A stretch of DNA of 64,000 bases from Oopsacas minuta (taxonomy: Eukaryota; Porifera; Hexactinellida; Lyssacinosida; Leucopsacidae): NCBI GenBank assembly GCA_024704765.1, contig JAKMXF010000111.1:512619-576618 (forward strand). Reading direction: 5' to 3'. Positions 1 through 9,499 of this stretch are shown here, in pieces; position 1 is the first letter of the stretch; each line of letters begins with the position of its first letter. Both the position numbers and the translations under genes were made by a program. Below the pieces are notes generated by a model. It was not told the DNA's origin, did not search any database, and worked only from the letters and a program-made list of their open reading frames with translations.

Positions 1-290
1 GTCCCGATTCATATATTATTAATAGTAACACCTTGTCATATGTTATTTATTGTCCCGATCCATATATTGTTATGTGTTACTTATTGTCCCGATCCATATA
101 TTGTTATGTGTTATTTATTGTCCCGATCCATATATTATTAATAGTAACACCTTGTCATATGTTACTTATTGTCCCGATCCATATATTGTTATGTGTTACT
201 TATTGTCCCGATCCATATATTGTTATGTGTTACTTATTGTCCCGCTACAATAATATTATTAATTCTAACACCTTGTCATATGGTATTATT
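1..290. repeat. Tandem array of 34-bp and 51-bp units with 119-bp higher-order period
   Basis: Units begin with GTCCCGAT at 1, 52, 86, 120, 171, 205 and 239, giving steps of 51, 34, 34, 51, 34 and 34 bp. The 51-bp unit carries an extra ATTAATAGTAACACCTTGTC segment, so the pattern repeats every 119 bp (two full copies, then decay after 240). The array runs off the left edge. Long open frames here simply follow the repeat and are not coding. All of this is read directly from the sequence. Confidence 0.9.
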
Positions 291-544
291 CATAAATATT
301 TACTTCATTATTGTTTACTAAATATTAATTTACCATCCAATACTCATATTAATACATTCCAAATGTGTAATAGCGCTGTTATTCATTTGGTATTTATCAA
401 TATGGATTGTTTGTTAATTAATATTTAATTATAACAATTTTGTAGTAAAATTTTATTGAATTTATTTTGGTATTATTAGTCCGCTTATAATTATAATCAA
501 ATAATATTAACTGTTTATCTGTTTGTATGTCTCTTTTTGGTGTT

Positions 545-770
545 CTTTTGGTCTGATATTGATGTTTGTTATTTACTCTTTTGGTCCTGATATTGATGTT
601 TGTTATTTACTCTTTTGGTCTTGATATTGATGTTTGTTATTTACTCTTTTGGTCCTGATATTGATGTTTGTTATTTACTCTTTTGGTCTTGATATTGATG
701 TTTGTTATATACTCTTTTGGTCCTGATATTGATGTTTGTTATTTACTCTTTTGGTCTTGATATTGAAGCT
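545..770. repeat. 34-bp tandem array with alternating C/T (68-bp dimer)
   Basis: TGATATT recurs at 554, 588, 622, 656, 690, 724 and 758, an exact 34-bp step. From 588 on, the base before TGATATT alternates in GGTCC/GGTCT fashion, so the true period is a 68-bp dimer. The unit shares GTCCYGAT and TTGTTAT with the array at 1-290 and has the same unit length, so the two may descend from one satellite. No gene is seen between 290 and 545 or between 770 and 970. Confidence 0.88.
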
Positions 771-975
771 TGCTCTTCCTTGGTTACGATGTTACTCCTT
801 TGGTATTCTTATTGATGGGGGCATCGCGCAAAGGTCATCCACAGGTGTATTGGTGTATATATTTTGAGATTCCTTATATCTAGCTTAGCTGATTACTTAT
901 TTCTTGTCAAATAGAGAGATACATTTCTAGAATATTCCAACTTTAAATAAATAGGAGAGATTAATAACTAGGCAG

Positions 976-1110
976 TACTTCGTATCTTCTTTGTCATTCA
1001 ACTACGAGCAGCCTACTACTTCGGAGATACCATTTGCATACGTTGAAATGGAAACGGCCAATAAACCATTCATTAGCGCCTGTGAATTTGATGCCCAGGA
1101 GATGATTCGT
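976..1110 (+). other. Possible orphan exon ahead of satellite
   Basis: From about 976 to 1110 the plus strand reads as ordinary-looking protein (…EQPTTSEIPFAYVEMET…, then FISACEFDAQE) with a possible AG acceptor just upstream (AACTAGGCAG ending near 975). The frame then runs straight into the GTTGTGTCG repeat. I do not recognise the family and see no start codon or other exons, so this may be a decayed gene end or chance. It is listed only because its composition differs from the repeats on either side. Confidence 0.2.
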
Positions 1111-1250
1111 GTTGTGTCGAGTTGTGTCGCGGTGTTGTGTCGAGTTGTGTCGCGGCGGTGTGTTGAGTTGTGTCGTGGTGGTGCGTCGAGTTGTATCGCG
1201 GTGTTGTGTCGAGTTGTATCGCGGTGTTGTGTCGAGTTGTGTTGCAGAAA
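1105..1250. repeat. GTTGTGTCGAGTTGTGTCGCGGT minisatellite
   Basis: Roughly 23-bp repeats of GTTGTGTCGAG and GTTGTGTCGCGGTG, with degenerate copies, sit directly before the TACGAA satellite. The array is GC-richer than its flanks. Confidence 0.8.
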
Positions 1251-1900
1251 CGAAAATCGAATACGAATCGACTACGAAATACGAATCGACTACGAATACG
1301 GAATCGAATACGAAATACGAATCGAATACGAAATACGAATCGACTACGAATACGAAATACGAATCGACTACGAATACGAATCGACTACGAATACGGAATC
1401 GAATACGAAATACGAATCGACTACGAATACGGAATCGAATACGAAATACGAATCGACTACGAATACGAAATACGAATCGAATGCGAATCGACTACGAATA
1501 CGAATCGAATACGAAATACGAATCGACTACGAAATACGAATCGACTACGAAATACGAATCGACTACGAAATACGAATCGAATGCGAATACGAATCGACTA
1601 CGAATACGAAATACGAATCGAATGCGAATCGACTACGAATACGAATCGAATACGAAATACGAATCGACTGCGAATACGAATCGAATACGAAATACGAATC
1701 GAATGCGAATACGAATCGACTACGAATACGAATCGACTACGAATACGAAATACGAATCGAATGCGAATCGACTACGAATACGAATCGAATACGAAATACG
1801 AATCGACTACGAATACGAATCGAATACGAAATACGAATCGAATACGAAATACGAATCGAATGCGAATACGAATCGAATGCGAATACGAATCGACTACGTC
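1250..1900. repeat. TACGAA / ATCGAC / ATCGAA hexamer-based satellite
   Basis: About 650 bp is built only from the blocks TACGAA, TACGAAA, ATCGAC and ATCGAA (variants TGCGAA, TACGGA). The blocks combine into units such as AATACGAATCGACTACG, with no single fixed period. No stop codon occurs in any of the three plus frames, so three overlapping 280-308 codon frames are open at once, all rich in R, I, Y, E, N, T and S. That is the signature of a stop-free repeat rather than of a gene. Confidence 0.88.
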
Positions 1901-1916
1901 AAACGAAACGCACGTA

Positions 1917-2649
1917 ACACTAGTTGGTATTCATCATCCATGGTCTGTACCCTCTCTTAGCCTGATCAACTATTTGAGGATTATGGAACTTGGGTGGCGG
2001 ATACTAACTAGTAACACCTTCAGTTATAGGTGGATAAGTTCGATGGGTCTTTCAGTTTATAAATGGGGGGTGGATCTGTTTGGGTAAGCCATGTATATAC
2101 AATTAACGAAGCGAGAGCCTAGGTAACTGTAATGGTGACAAGGGCAACGTATAGGTACAACAGCTAGGAAGGTGCATCCCAATTATGGGATGCATGCTCC
2201 CCTTGTCACTCTCCAATCGTATAGGCTCGCGGTTGGGGAAAGGTACGGAGTGTGTCCCAAGTGCACTCACAGCGAAATCGCTGCATCCCCTGAGGGACCA
2301 ACCGCCTAATCTAATTTACAATTCAATTTACCTCGTATCTTCGTTCTTAAATATAACTGAACTATATAACCTGATTTCTCCCCTGCATATAGTGTCTCTA
2401 TACCACCTAACACCTCTCCATTCGACGTCACAAGCCCTCTCCCCCTCCACTCACAAACAGAAGCAAGTACAATTCTCTCTCTCCCTCTCAAATACGCCTC
2501 TCCTCCAGTTGTTCAATAAGCAAGCACAGATATTTATAGATTCTAAATTTATAACTGAATGTATTCGATTATAACAATATTATGAATTATTAAATATTAT
2601 AAAGCAAAGTATCATAAATTATACACACTTAAGGGATAATTATAATTAT
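1917..2649. other. Unique spacer without recognised gene
   Basis: No convincing exon is seen. A perfect 8-bp inverted repeat (GCATCCCA, 4-nt loop ATTA, TGGGATGC) lies near 2173-2192. The open frame at 2185-2574 looks compositionally random (pyrimidine-rich CTCTCTC stretches). Confidence 0.5.
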
Positions 2650-2784
2650 ATGGTGAACCATGGGGAAGAAGAACACCCTGGAGGACAGGGCAGTATTGGA
2701 TACTATACCCAGAATCCAGATAAATGCAATGTTGGCTTACAAATAGTGTATTCCCACTGTGGTGCCGACCTCAAAATTCAGTAA
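2650..2784 (+). other. Small ORF of 44 codons or terminal exon, unknown
   Basis: ATG at 2650 opens 44 codons ending at TAA 2782-2784. The peptide is glycine-rich at the start and ends with two cysteines in a ..YSHCGADLKIQ tail, and its amino-acid mix looks protein-like. It ends about 90 bp from the stop codon of the convergent RTK gene. It could be the last exon of an unseen gene or chance. No family recognised. Confidence 0.2.
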
Positions 2785-2876
2785 TAAACTATAGCTATGA
2801 TATTTTGATGTTTACAATATACTATGGATCAAATGTACATAAATTGGTACTCACAAATATGTATACACATTTACAA

Positions 2877-4859
2877 TTAGTTCCAATTTAATATTGGAGT
2901 GTTACTTGTATTTATTGACAGAGTAACTGCACTAAGCATATCCCTCACCTCAGAAAATGTTGGTCTGTCATCCTGGTCATATTTCCAAGTCTTTAACATA
3001 ACTCGACTGATCTCCTCTGGGCACCCATGGGGAGGGGAGAGGGTCTTCATCAAGGAAAGATTTTCTATTATTTCATTATTGGTCGCTTCTCCCCAAGGCT
3101 TATCTCCCAGCGTCCATATCTCGAATAAAGTCATTCCGAACGACCAAACATCTGTCTTTTCGCTGAATCTTTTGTAGAAAACAGCCTCTGGTGCTGTCCA
3201 ACGTAGTGGGACGATTCCTCCTGACGAGGTGTAATAATTTTTCTCTGAGACAACCTCTCTAGACATTCCAAAGTCTGCCACACGAATAGTCAAGTCCTTA
3301 GCAACCAACACATTCCTCGCTGCCAAATCTCTATGAACAAACTTTATCTTAGCTAAGTATTCCATCCCAGCAGCGATCTCTTGGGTGAATTTAAACAATA
3401 GCTGATGTATGTCTCCGTTATCAGGGACATCCCTGAACTTAATTAGAAGCTCTCTTAGCTCGGTTTTAAGCAATTCTGTAACTATCATACAAGTATTTTG
3501 TGTTGTGATTACACCAATTAACCGTAAGACATTAGGATGGCTGAATTGTGCCATGGTAGCAGCTTCCTTCATGAAGGTAATTTTCGTATCCTTGTTTGCA
3601 GATTCTTTCAAGGTTTTCACAGCGACGGGGATATCTCCTTTTCCTATTTTGTAGATCGCTCTGTACACTAGGCCGAACTCTCCAGACGCGATCATACCTC
3701 CCATAACCAAATCATTTTCATTTATTTCATACAAACAGCATTGAGTTAATAATTCAGGTATTGAGTTAGATGGCTCTATGAATTGTAATGCTAGTTCCTT
3801 ACTGTTGTATAGCGGATTTTCTTCCATCAAATCTCTCTGCTGATTTTTCATACAGGGCAATTTTTCGTACAGTTTTGTATCAACGAATTCTCCTTCAACA
3901 AAGCCCGCATAAAGACAATTTACTACCAACCCATATGGACCACTTGTTGGTGTGTATGGCTCCTCGGATGGTGACAGGGGGCTTAGGTAGGTGTTGATTG
4001 CGCCAGAACCTTGTGAGTATTTTGAGTGAGTGCATATCCTATCTTCCAGATTATTATTCTCCAGTATATTTGTATACAATATAGAATTTTCTGTAACCAT
4101 GTTGGGATTTGTGGAATTTCGGTTTCTGAGTTCTATTCCTGCTTTGTTGATTGGTTTTCTTCCAAATGTAAGAAAACAAATCACAGAAATAGCTACTATT
4201 ATTCCCACTATTAATGCCACAAGTAAGAATAAGAAAATTGGTGTCAAGACACCGTATAGGATAATTACATTAAAAGCTTCCTTTCCAGTTCCAGTTCCGG
4301 TTCCGGTTCCAGTTACATATCCAGTTACATTTACATTTACAGTTCCATTTACATATCCAGTTACATTTACATTTACAGTTCCATTTACAGTTCCAGTTAC
4401 ATTTGTTGTAACAGAACAATTCTGTCCTCCCTCGAGCTCAAATGATCCACAATTCACAGACCTATCCGAAATATTTGTATATTTCCGACATTCTCTTATG
4501 GCAGCAATAAGCAGTATTGTCCTATTGTAGTCTGTACATGTATAAATATCTACTACACCTGTCGATGAGATATCACATATATTTTGACCGTTTTCATCCA
4601 AACCACCTAATGAGTTGTCACCAGGACATACGGGTATTCCATATATACCAGCTATAAATGTCATAGTATCTTCCTCGTGTCCACACCTAATAATAAAGTT
4701 GCTTCTAACTCTGCAATATATATACATAGTGTTAGAACATCTGTCACAATCGGGATATTCTTCAATATCATCATCATCATCATCATCATCAGCTGTATCG
4801 TCACATGAAGCATAAAGAGCTCCGAATAATAAAACATGAAATACGAATAATATCTTCAT
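2877..4859 (-). CDS. Receptor tyrosine kinase, unassigned family, intronless
   Basis: A 660-residue single-pass receptor kinase. A signal peptide (about 1-19) is followed by a run of eight Asp, a cysteine-bearing ectodomain that I cannot assign, then a juxtamembrane repeat of NVTGTVNGTVNVNVTGY type full of N-glycosylation sequons and ending in a GT run. One membrane segment lies at about 196-233. The cytosolic kinase has a glycine loop (ASGEFGLVY, about 388), VAVK lysine (about 414), HRDLAARN catalytic loop (about 508), DFG, a tyrosine-bearing activation loop (NYYTSSGG) and RWTAPEA, so all catalytic residues are present. HRDLAARN and WTAPEA mark the tyrosine-kinase subfamily. The 182-residue stretch after the membrane holds several tyrosines that could be docking sites. 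The ligand is unknown. Sponges are known for lineage-specific RTK families with unusual ectodomains, and this gene fits that pattern. It lies head-to-head with the FHA gene at 5205. Confidence 0.9.
   Translation of the reverse strand: MKILFVFHVLLFGALYASCDDTADDDDDDDDIEEYPDCDRCSNTMYIYCRVRSNFIIRCGHEEDTMTFIAGIYGIPVCPGDNSLGGLDENGQNICDISSTGVVDIYTCTDYNRTILLIAAIRECRKYTNISDRSVNCGSFELEGGQNCSVTTNVTGTVNGTVNVNVTGYVNGTVNVNVTGYVTGTGTGTGTGKEAFNVIILYGVLTPIFLFLLVALIVGIIVAISVICFLTFGRKPINKAGIELRNRNSTNPNMVTENSILYTNILENNNLEDRICTHSKYSQGSGAINTYLSPLSPSEEPYTPTSGPYGLVVNCLYAGFVEGEFVDTKLYEKLPCMKNQQRDLMEENPLYNSKELALQFIEPSNSIPELLTQCCLYEINENDLVMGGMIASGEFGLVYRAIYKIGKGDIPVAVKTLKESANKDTKITFMKEAATMAQFSHPNVLRLIGVITTQNTCMIVTELLKTELRELLIKFRDVPDNGDIHQLLFKFTQEIAAGMEYLAKIKFVHRDLAARNVLVAKDLTIRVADFGMSREVVSEKNYYTSSGGIVPLRWTAPEAVFYKRFSEKTDVWSFGMTLFEIWTLGDKPWGEATNNEIIENLSLMKTLSPPHGCPEEISRVMLKTWKYDQDDRPTFSEVRDMLSAVTLSINTSNTPILNWN
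4284..4412 (-). repeat. In-frame minisatellite in the RTK stalk
   Basis: Repeats of (GT)TACATTTACATTTACAGTTCC and of TTCCGG/TTCCAG hexamers encode alternating NVT, NGT and GTGT stalk residues. The repeat unit is a multiple of 3, so length change keeps the reading frame and alters only stalk length and the number of N-glycosylation sites. Confidence 0.75.
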
Positions 4860-5204
4860 TTTGTCTTTCTAATTCATTCATTTTAGTTTATATACAGAGC
4901 TAATCATGTCTATATCAGTTGTAATTTATCTTATCTGTAACTCCATTCCGTTAGTGATATTGTGATCACACACGTAGACACAATGTCATTTACTTGCATC
5001 ATCGTTTGCTGTCCTCATTATATAGTGTCCAGACATGATACTTCCATACAGATCATGTCTAGCTGTAGGGTGTGATTACATTTATACGTATTATGGGTGT
5101 ACATATCTCAAAAGGTGTTCATCCATTTGATATGATCAAATACAACCTGTCATTATTCCCATTATGTATTCCTTCTTAATAAAATTCACTCAATTAGTGT
5201 GTGC
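4860..5204. promoter_or_regulatory. 345-bp shared upstream region of RTK and FHA gene
   Basis: The only space between two divergent start codons, so it should contain both promoters. AGACATGA at 5031-5038 and TCATGTCT at 5053-5060 form an 8-bp inverted repeat with a 14-bp loop, and a further ATCATGTCTA copy lies near 4900. No TATA box is convincing for either gene. The function of the CATGTCT motifs is a guess. Confidence 0.45.
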
Positions 5205-7890
5205 ATGCCAGTGTGGAAGTTGAGTTGTTCAGGGAATTATATAGATCTAAACAAACCTCAGGTGTTTGTTGGTAGAGATGATGACTGTGATATCACATTC
5301 AAGGTACCCTAAGAGTAGACCCCAGCTGTACCCATTAGGGGATCATTGGGTCAATTGTGACCGTTTCCTTGAGTTCTATTTATAAATTACTGTATTTTGT
5401 AGCAGAAGGGTATAGACATAAGACATAGTGTATTGAATTATGATCAGAGATTAGGAGTATTTAGACTCACAGACTTAGGAAGTTCACATGGGGTAAATTC
5501 TATTTATTTGTTTGTTTGTGTTCCTTGCTTGCTATACCATAGCCATGGTTATACGTGTATTTACGTTTGCTATCTGGTTTGTTTGTTTGTTTGTTTGTTT
5601 GTTTTATTACCATATGTCTATTTATAGACATACGTGAACGGAGAGAGTGTATGTGAGGAATCAGTACCTCTATACTTAGGCACCAGAATAATGTTTGGAA
5701 GAAGTAAGCATTAATGTAATAATTACGGTAGAGTCTGCCTATTAGCAAATCGTATTTTGCACCCCACGGATTCCCTTGTTAATAAGTGAACACGACTGTA
5801 TAGTGTATATCTAATATGACTCCACGGTTCTTGTTTTAGATCCAATGGTATGGTGTGTAGAAGTAGGAGAACCTAGTAACCAGACAGAACAAATGGTATT
5901 TAATAACTTTAATGGTGTAATACTGTGTAAACTAACAGCTGTATATTTAGGTATCACACATTCCATCTCAACCTCACGGTTACCAACCAATAACTCATCC
6001 AATCCATAATAATATTTACTCACATACTGATCTCCCATACACGTCTCCAAGGGCTAACCTCATGTCCCATTCCTTCCAAACCCCTCTCCCTGGGGACATG
6101 AGCTCCCCTCTATATCGGTCAGACACTAGTGGGGGTAAGAGCTACTTCGGTGACACCTCTGGCACACAGGAGATCTGCCCTTACCCAAGGAATGATTCAT
6201 TTGCTCCAGGGAATAGAGGACTGAATTCTATTGGCTACTCAGATTCTAGTTTCTGTGATAGAATAGCTTCTGATAGGTTAGTTTTGTTTGTTTGTTTGTT
6301 TGCTTGTTTGTTTGTTTGCTTGTTTGTTTGTTTGTTTGTTTGCTTGTTTGTTTGTTTACTTGTTTGTTTGTTTGTTTGTTTGTTTGTTTGTTTGTTTGTT
6401 TGTTTGTTTGTTTGTTTGTTTGTTTGTTTGTTTGTTTGTTTGTTTGTTTGTTTGTTTGTTTACTTGTTTACTGTTCTAGAGAAGCTCCAACCCCTGACCC
6501 TAAACAAAGTATCACAGGTATATATTATAAAATTTTAATTTGGTGAATACTTTGTAATAATTTTAATTATCACAGAGGGGAGCAATTCAGATATTTCTAC
6601 ACGCGCTAAGACCCTGTACGGACAGCCGAGCTGGTGGGGAGACGGGTCAGACGCTTTCTCCACCCCTCCATCACACAGGAAGGAGGACAAACAAGAGATA
6701 CACCCCAATAAATCAACAGATCCCCTTCCTCCCTTTAACAACTCATCTAGCACTTCTCATAACTATCTTAATACACATTATACAGATGATACAAGCCTAT
6801 TTATACAATCTAGACCTAGTACAGCTGTTCCTATAGCTAATCAGATGTAAGTTAATACACAGCAGATATTATTAACCTCCTTGGCACTATTGTATTATAG
6901 TGATGAAGAGTTTAGCAAGAGACCTCCACTAGTTAGAAGAGGGTCTTATGAAATACCAACTGATGAGCTAGATAGTTCCCTGACTAGACCTGTTATTGAA
7001 CCAGACCCTCCTTTCTGTAGCCCTTATTCTGGGGGCAGGAAGTCGGAGGTGTTTGTTGTTCATTTTGGAGAGGAGAAAAGTGACAGTAAGAAACCTCATG
7101 AACCCAGAGCCTTCAGGAACCCTAAACAAACAAGTAATATATACAATTGTTTGTTCGTTTGTTTGTTTGTCTCAATGTTATGATCGTATATTTATAGATA
7201 AACATAAGCCAAGAGTGAAACTAGCATTCAAAGAAACAGAACCTATCGAGTACGTTATTACATAACTGAACCATGGATACTTGTTTATTTGTTTGTTTAG
7301 AACTGCTACAGATTTATCCCCAGACCCTGAACTCAAATTATTTACCCCCAGTTCTGAACTCACCCCCCAGAGGCCCGAGGGGTCGATCCTCTCAGAGAGG
7401 GGGCCTGATATAGGAGAACCTGTCACTTCATCTACTCCTATATCAATGATCTCTAGTGACGATATAACTAGCTTGTCACTTAACCGACTTAAATTAGAAG
7501 AGAACAATGATTATATTATCTCCCATGAGACTCATGATCCCATTCGTAAAGGGGAGACACCTCTGGAGGTGAGGAGATTATTATTTTCGCGTGAATATAT
7601 ATATCCTAATTATTCAATATTTGACAGTCAACAGAGTCTGTTATTAGCCAATCAATGATTGAGGTTTCTAAGAATATAGAAAATAGTTTGAAACAAGCTT
7701 ACAACAAAACAAGGTACAAATATTACATATTTTATTGTTATTGTTTGTTGTTATTTACTTGTAAATTAGGTTACTATGTGAATTATTAAATAAACAATTC
7801 GGAGATCATATTGTCCCACTTTCACACCACAATTTTCCCAAAGAATTTGAATCTCCACTTCAACAAGAACGCAAGGTAATTACCCCATAG
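5205..7890 (+). CDS. FHA-domain CEP170-like centrosomal protein (12 exons)
   Basis: I assembled 12 exons that join in frame with GT-AG borders: 5205-5303, 5403-5492, 5628-5703, 5840-5895, 5951-6276, 6480-6517, 6576-6846, 6901-7133, 7198-7249, 7301-7568, 7628-7713 and 7770-7890, giving 571 residues. Residues about 18-90 form an FHA domain, seen as FVGRDDDCDI and then GSSHGTYVNGE. FHA domains bind phosphothreonine. Residues 242-251 read LYGQPSWWGD, which I know as a signature following the FHA in CEP170/CEP170B, centrosome and microtubule-associated proteins. A later GSYEIPTDEL segment also resembles CEP170. The rest is Ser/Pro-rich and probably disordered. The protein is about a third of the vertebrate length, so either this is the ancestral short form or the C-terminal region was lost. 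Three introns carry long GTTT runs. The stop lies 82 bp before the ARP6 start. Confidence 0.78.
5561..5604 (+). repeat. GTTT microsatellite in CEP170-like intron 2
   Basis: An uninterrupted TTTG run fills the stretch ahead of the exon-3 acceptor at 5626-5627. Confidence 0.75.
6281..6470 (+). repeat. Long GTTT microsatellite in CEP170-like intron 5
   Basis: About 190 bp of GTTTGTTT with GCTT and ACTT interruptions. It fills nearly the whole intron (6277-6479) and ends 9 bp before the acceptor AG. Apparent open frames reading CLFVCLFV are this repeat. Confidence 0.92.
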
Positions 7891-7972
7891 TACAATAGCA
7901 ATTTATAAATACCCTTATTATTGGCCATAAAAATAACATACTGTATTAACTGAATGTTTGTTTATACATAAA

Positions 7973-9199
7973 ATGTCGCTAATAATAGATTGTGGCGCTC
8001 ACACGATCAAAGCAGGTCTCTCCTCCCATACATCACCATTGATTATTCCTAACTATATAGCACGTACTAAATTGGATAGGAATAAGTCTTATGTCGGATC
8101 AGAAGTATTATCCCGTACCGATATGGGAGGGCTACTCATGCTGCTAGCATTCCAGAAAGGCTATCTGGTAAACTGGGACGTTGAGAGACAGGTTTTGGAC
8201 CATTTATTGGGACCATCTCATCTGGGTATAAACCCCCAGGAGACCGATTTAGTCCTCTCAGAGCCCCCTTTCAATTTCTCCTCAATCAGAGACACCCTGG
8301 ATGAGATATTATTCGAGGAGTACGGATTCAGGAATGTGACACGTGCCACTTCCGCTAACCTTAGTGCATTCCATTTCCACACAGAACATCCTGAATCCCC
8401 CTCGTGTATGGTTATTGATTCAGGATTCTCATTCACCCATATTCTTCCGTTTTGTGGTTTAATTCCTGTAACAAATGGGTTTATAAGAATTGACGTAGGA
8501 GGCAAGTTCCTGACCAATCAGCTTAAAGATTTGATATCGTATAGACAGATTAATGTGTCAGATGAGACATATGTTATAAATCAAGTTAAGGAGGACACTT
8601 GTTTTGTGTCGGGGGACTTATACAAGGAGATGAAGGTGTGTAGAGATGAAATGACCGCATTTCGTGACACGAACCGTTTTCCAAATTCCGGTATATTTAT
8701 TCGGTATATTCTACCGGATTTCGCTGGCACCAATCGTGGGTATATTCATGACCCCCTTTCAAAGGAAGCCTGCCCCCCAGACAGGACCCTGAGCTTAGGG
8801 AACGAGCGGTTCTCTGTCCCGGAGCTGCTCTTCAATCCGTCCGACATCGGATTAGATCAGATGGGTCTCAGTGAGTCGGTACAACTCTCCCTCAAGAGGA
8901 CACCCCCCTTAATGTGTGAGAGTCTTACTAAGAATATTATTCTAACAGGGGGTAATACTCTATTCCCAGGGTTCAAAGACAGACTGAACGCCGAGCTACG
9001 AGCTAGTCTCCTATCCATACATGACCTAAATGTTACTCTCCCTATTGGTCCCATATCATACTCGTGGGAGGGGGGAAAGAGGCTAGCGAATACCGAATTG
9101 TCCTCTCGGCCTATTCCTCTAACCCCTCTTACATTCCAATCTTACATGGAGATGGGACATAACGCTTGGAATGCTAAATCATTTCCTCTATTTTCTTAA
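7973..9199 (+). CDS. ACTR6: Actin-related protein 6 (ARP6)
   Basis: A 408-residue actin-fold protein. ARP6 is a subunit of the SRCAP/SWR1 remodeller that places H2A.Z in chromatin. Supporting segments are the start MSLIIDCGAHTIKAG (phosphate loop 1 region), the family block LPFQKGYLVNWDV seen here as LAFQKGYLVNWDVERQV, FEEYGFR, IVDSGFSFTH-type strand, ISYRQINV, INQVKED, NERFSVPELLFNPSDIG and ILTGGNTLFPGF. An in-frame ATG 15 bp upstream (7958) would add five residues; I prefer 7973 because the actin fold begins at once there, as in other ARP6 proteins. Human ARP6 is 396 residues, so this copy is full length. Intronless, and the start is only 82 bp after the stop of the FHA gene, so its promoter must be very small or overlap that gene. 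Confidence 0.93.
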   Translation: MSLIIDCGAHTIKAGLSSHTSPLIIPNYIARTKLDRNKSYVGSEVLSRTDMGGLLMLLAFQKGYLVNWDVERQVLDHLLGPSHLGINPQETDLVLSEPPFNFSSIRDTLDEILFEEYGFRNVTRATSANLSAFHFHTEHPESPSCMVIDSGFSFTHILPFCGLIPVTNGFIRIDVGGKFLTNQLKDLISYRQINVSDETYVINQVKEDTCFVSGDLYKEMKVCRDEMTAFRDTNRFPNSGIFIRYILPDFAGTNRGYIHDPLSKEACPPDRTLSLGNERFSVPELLFNPSDIGLDQMGLSESVQLSLKRTPPLMCESLTKNIILTGGNTLFPGFKDRLNAELRASLLSIHDLNVTLPIGPISYSWEGGKRLANTELSSRPIPLTPLTFQSYMEMGHNAWNAKSFPLFS

Positions 9200-9499
9200 T
9201 TGTATTCTTCTAGGATTTATTGGAGACTTTGAAACACATAGAAAGACAAGCTTATCGTATGTTTTATGTAACAGGATCTCAAATATTGTATTGATTTATG
9301 GAAGGGGTCCACACAATGTGTATAAATTGGTATAAGGTGTCCACGGGTTGGGAACCACTGCCAGATATGATCCTTCCTCTCATCAGCTGTTTACCAGCTG
9401 TCTACACACATATTATTTAATTTGTACCCATTCAATACAAACTAGCTACTCAAGATTAATGCTGTCATATCACTGAATAGAACTATTGAATATTTAAGA

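Noticed and set aside
33-428. 131-codon and 67-codon ORFs rich in I, Y, L and C
   Set aside because: They follow the 34/51-bp tandem array and have no protein-like features.
1-770. CRISPR array
   Set aside because: The 34-bp units are contiguous without unique spacers, and the genome is eukaryotic.
991-2087. Three overlapping 280-308 codon plus-strand ORFs
   Set aside because: All three frames are open because the hexamer satellite has no stops; the composition is pure repeat. Only the first 130 bp might be a real exon.
6062-6546. ORFs reading repeated CLFV
   Set aside because: These translate the GTTT microsatellite. Only the first part of the 6062 frame is coding, as exon 5 of the FHA gene.
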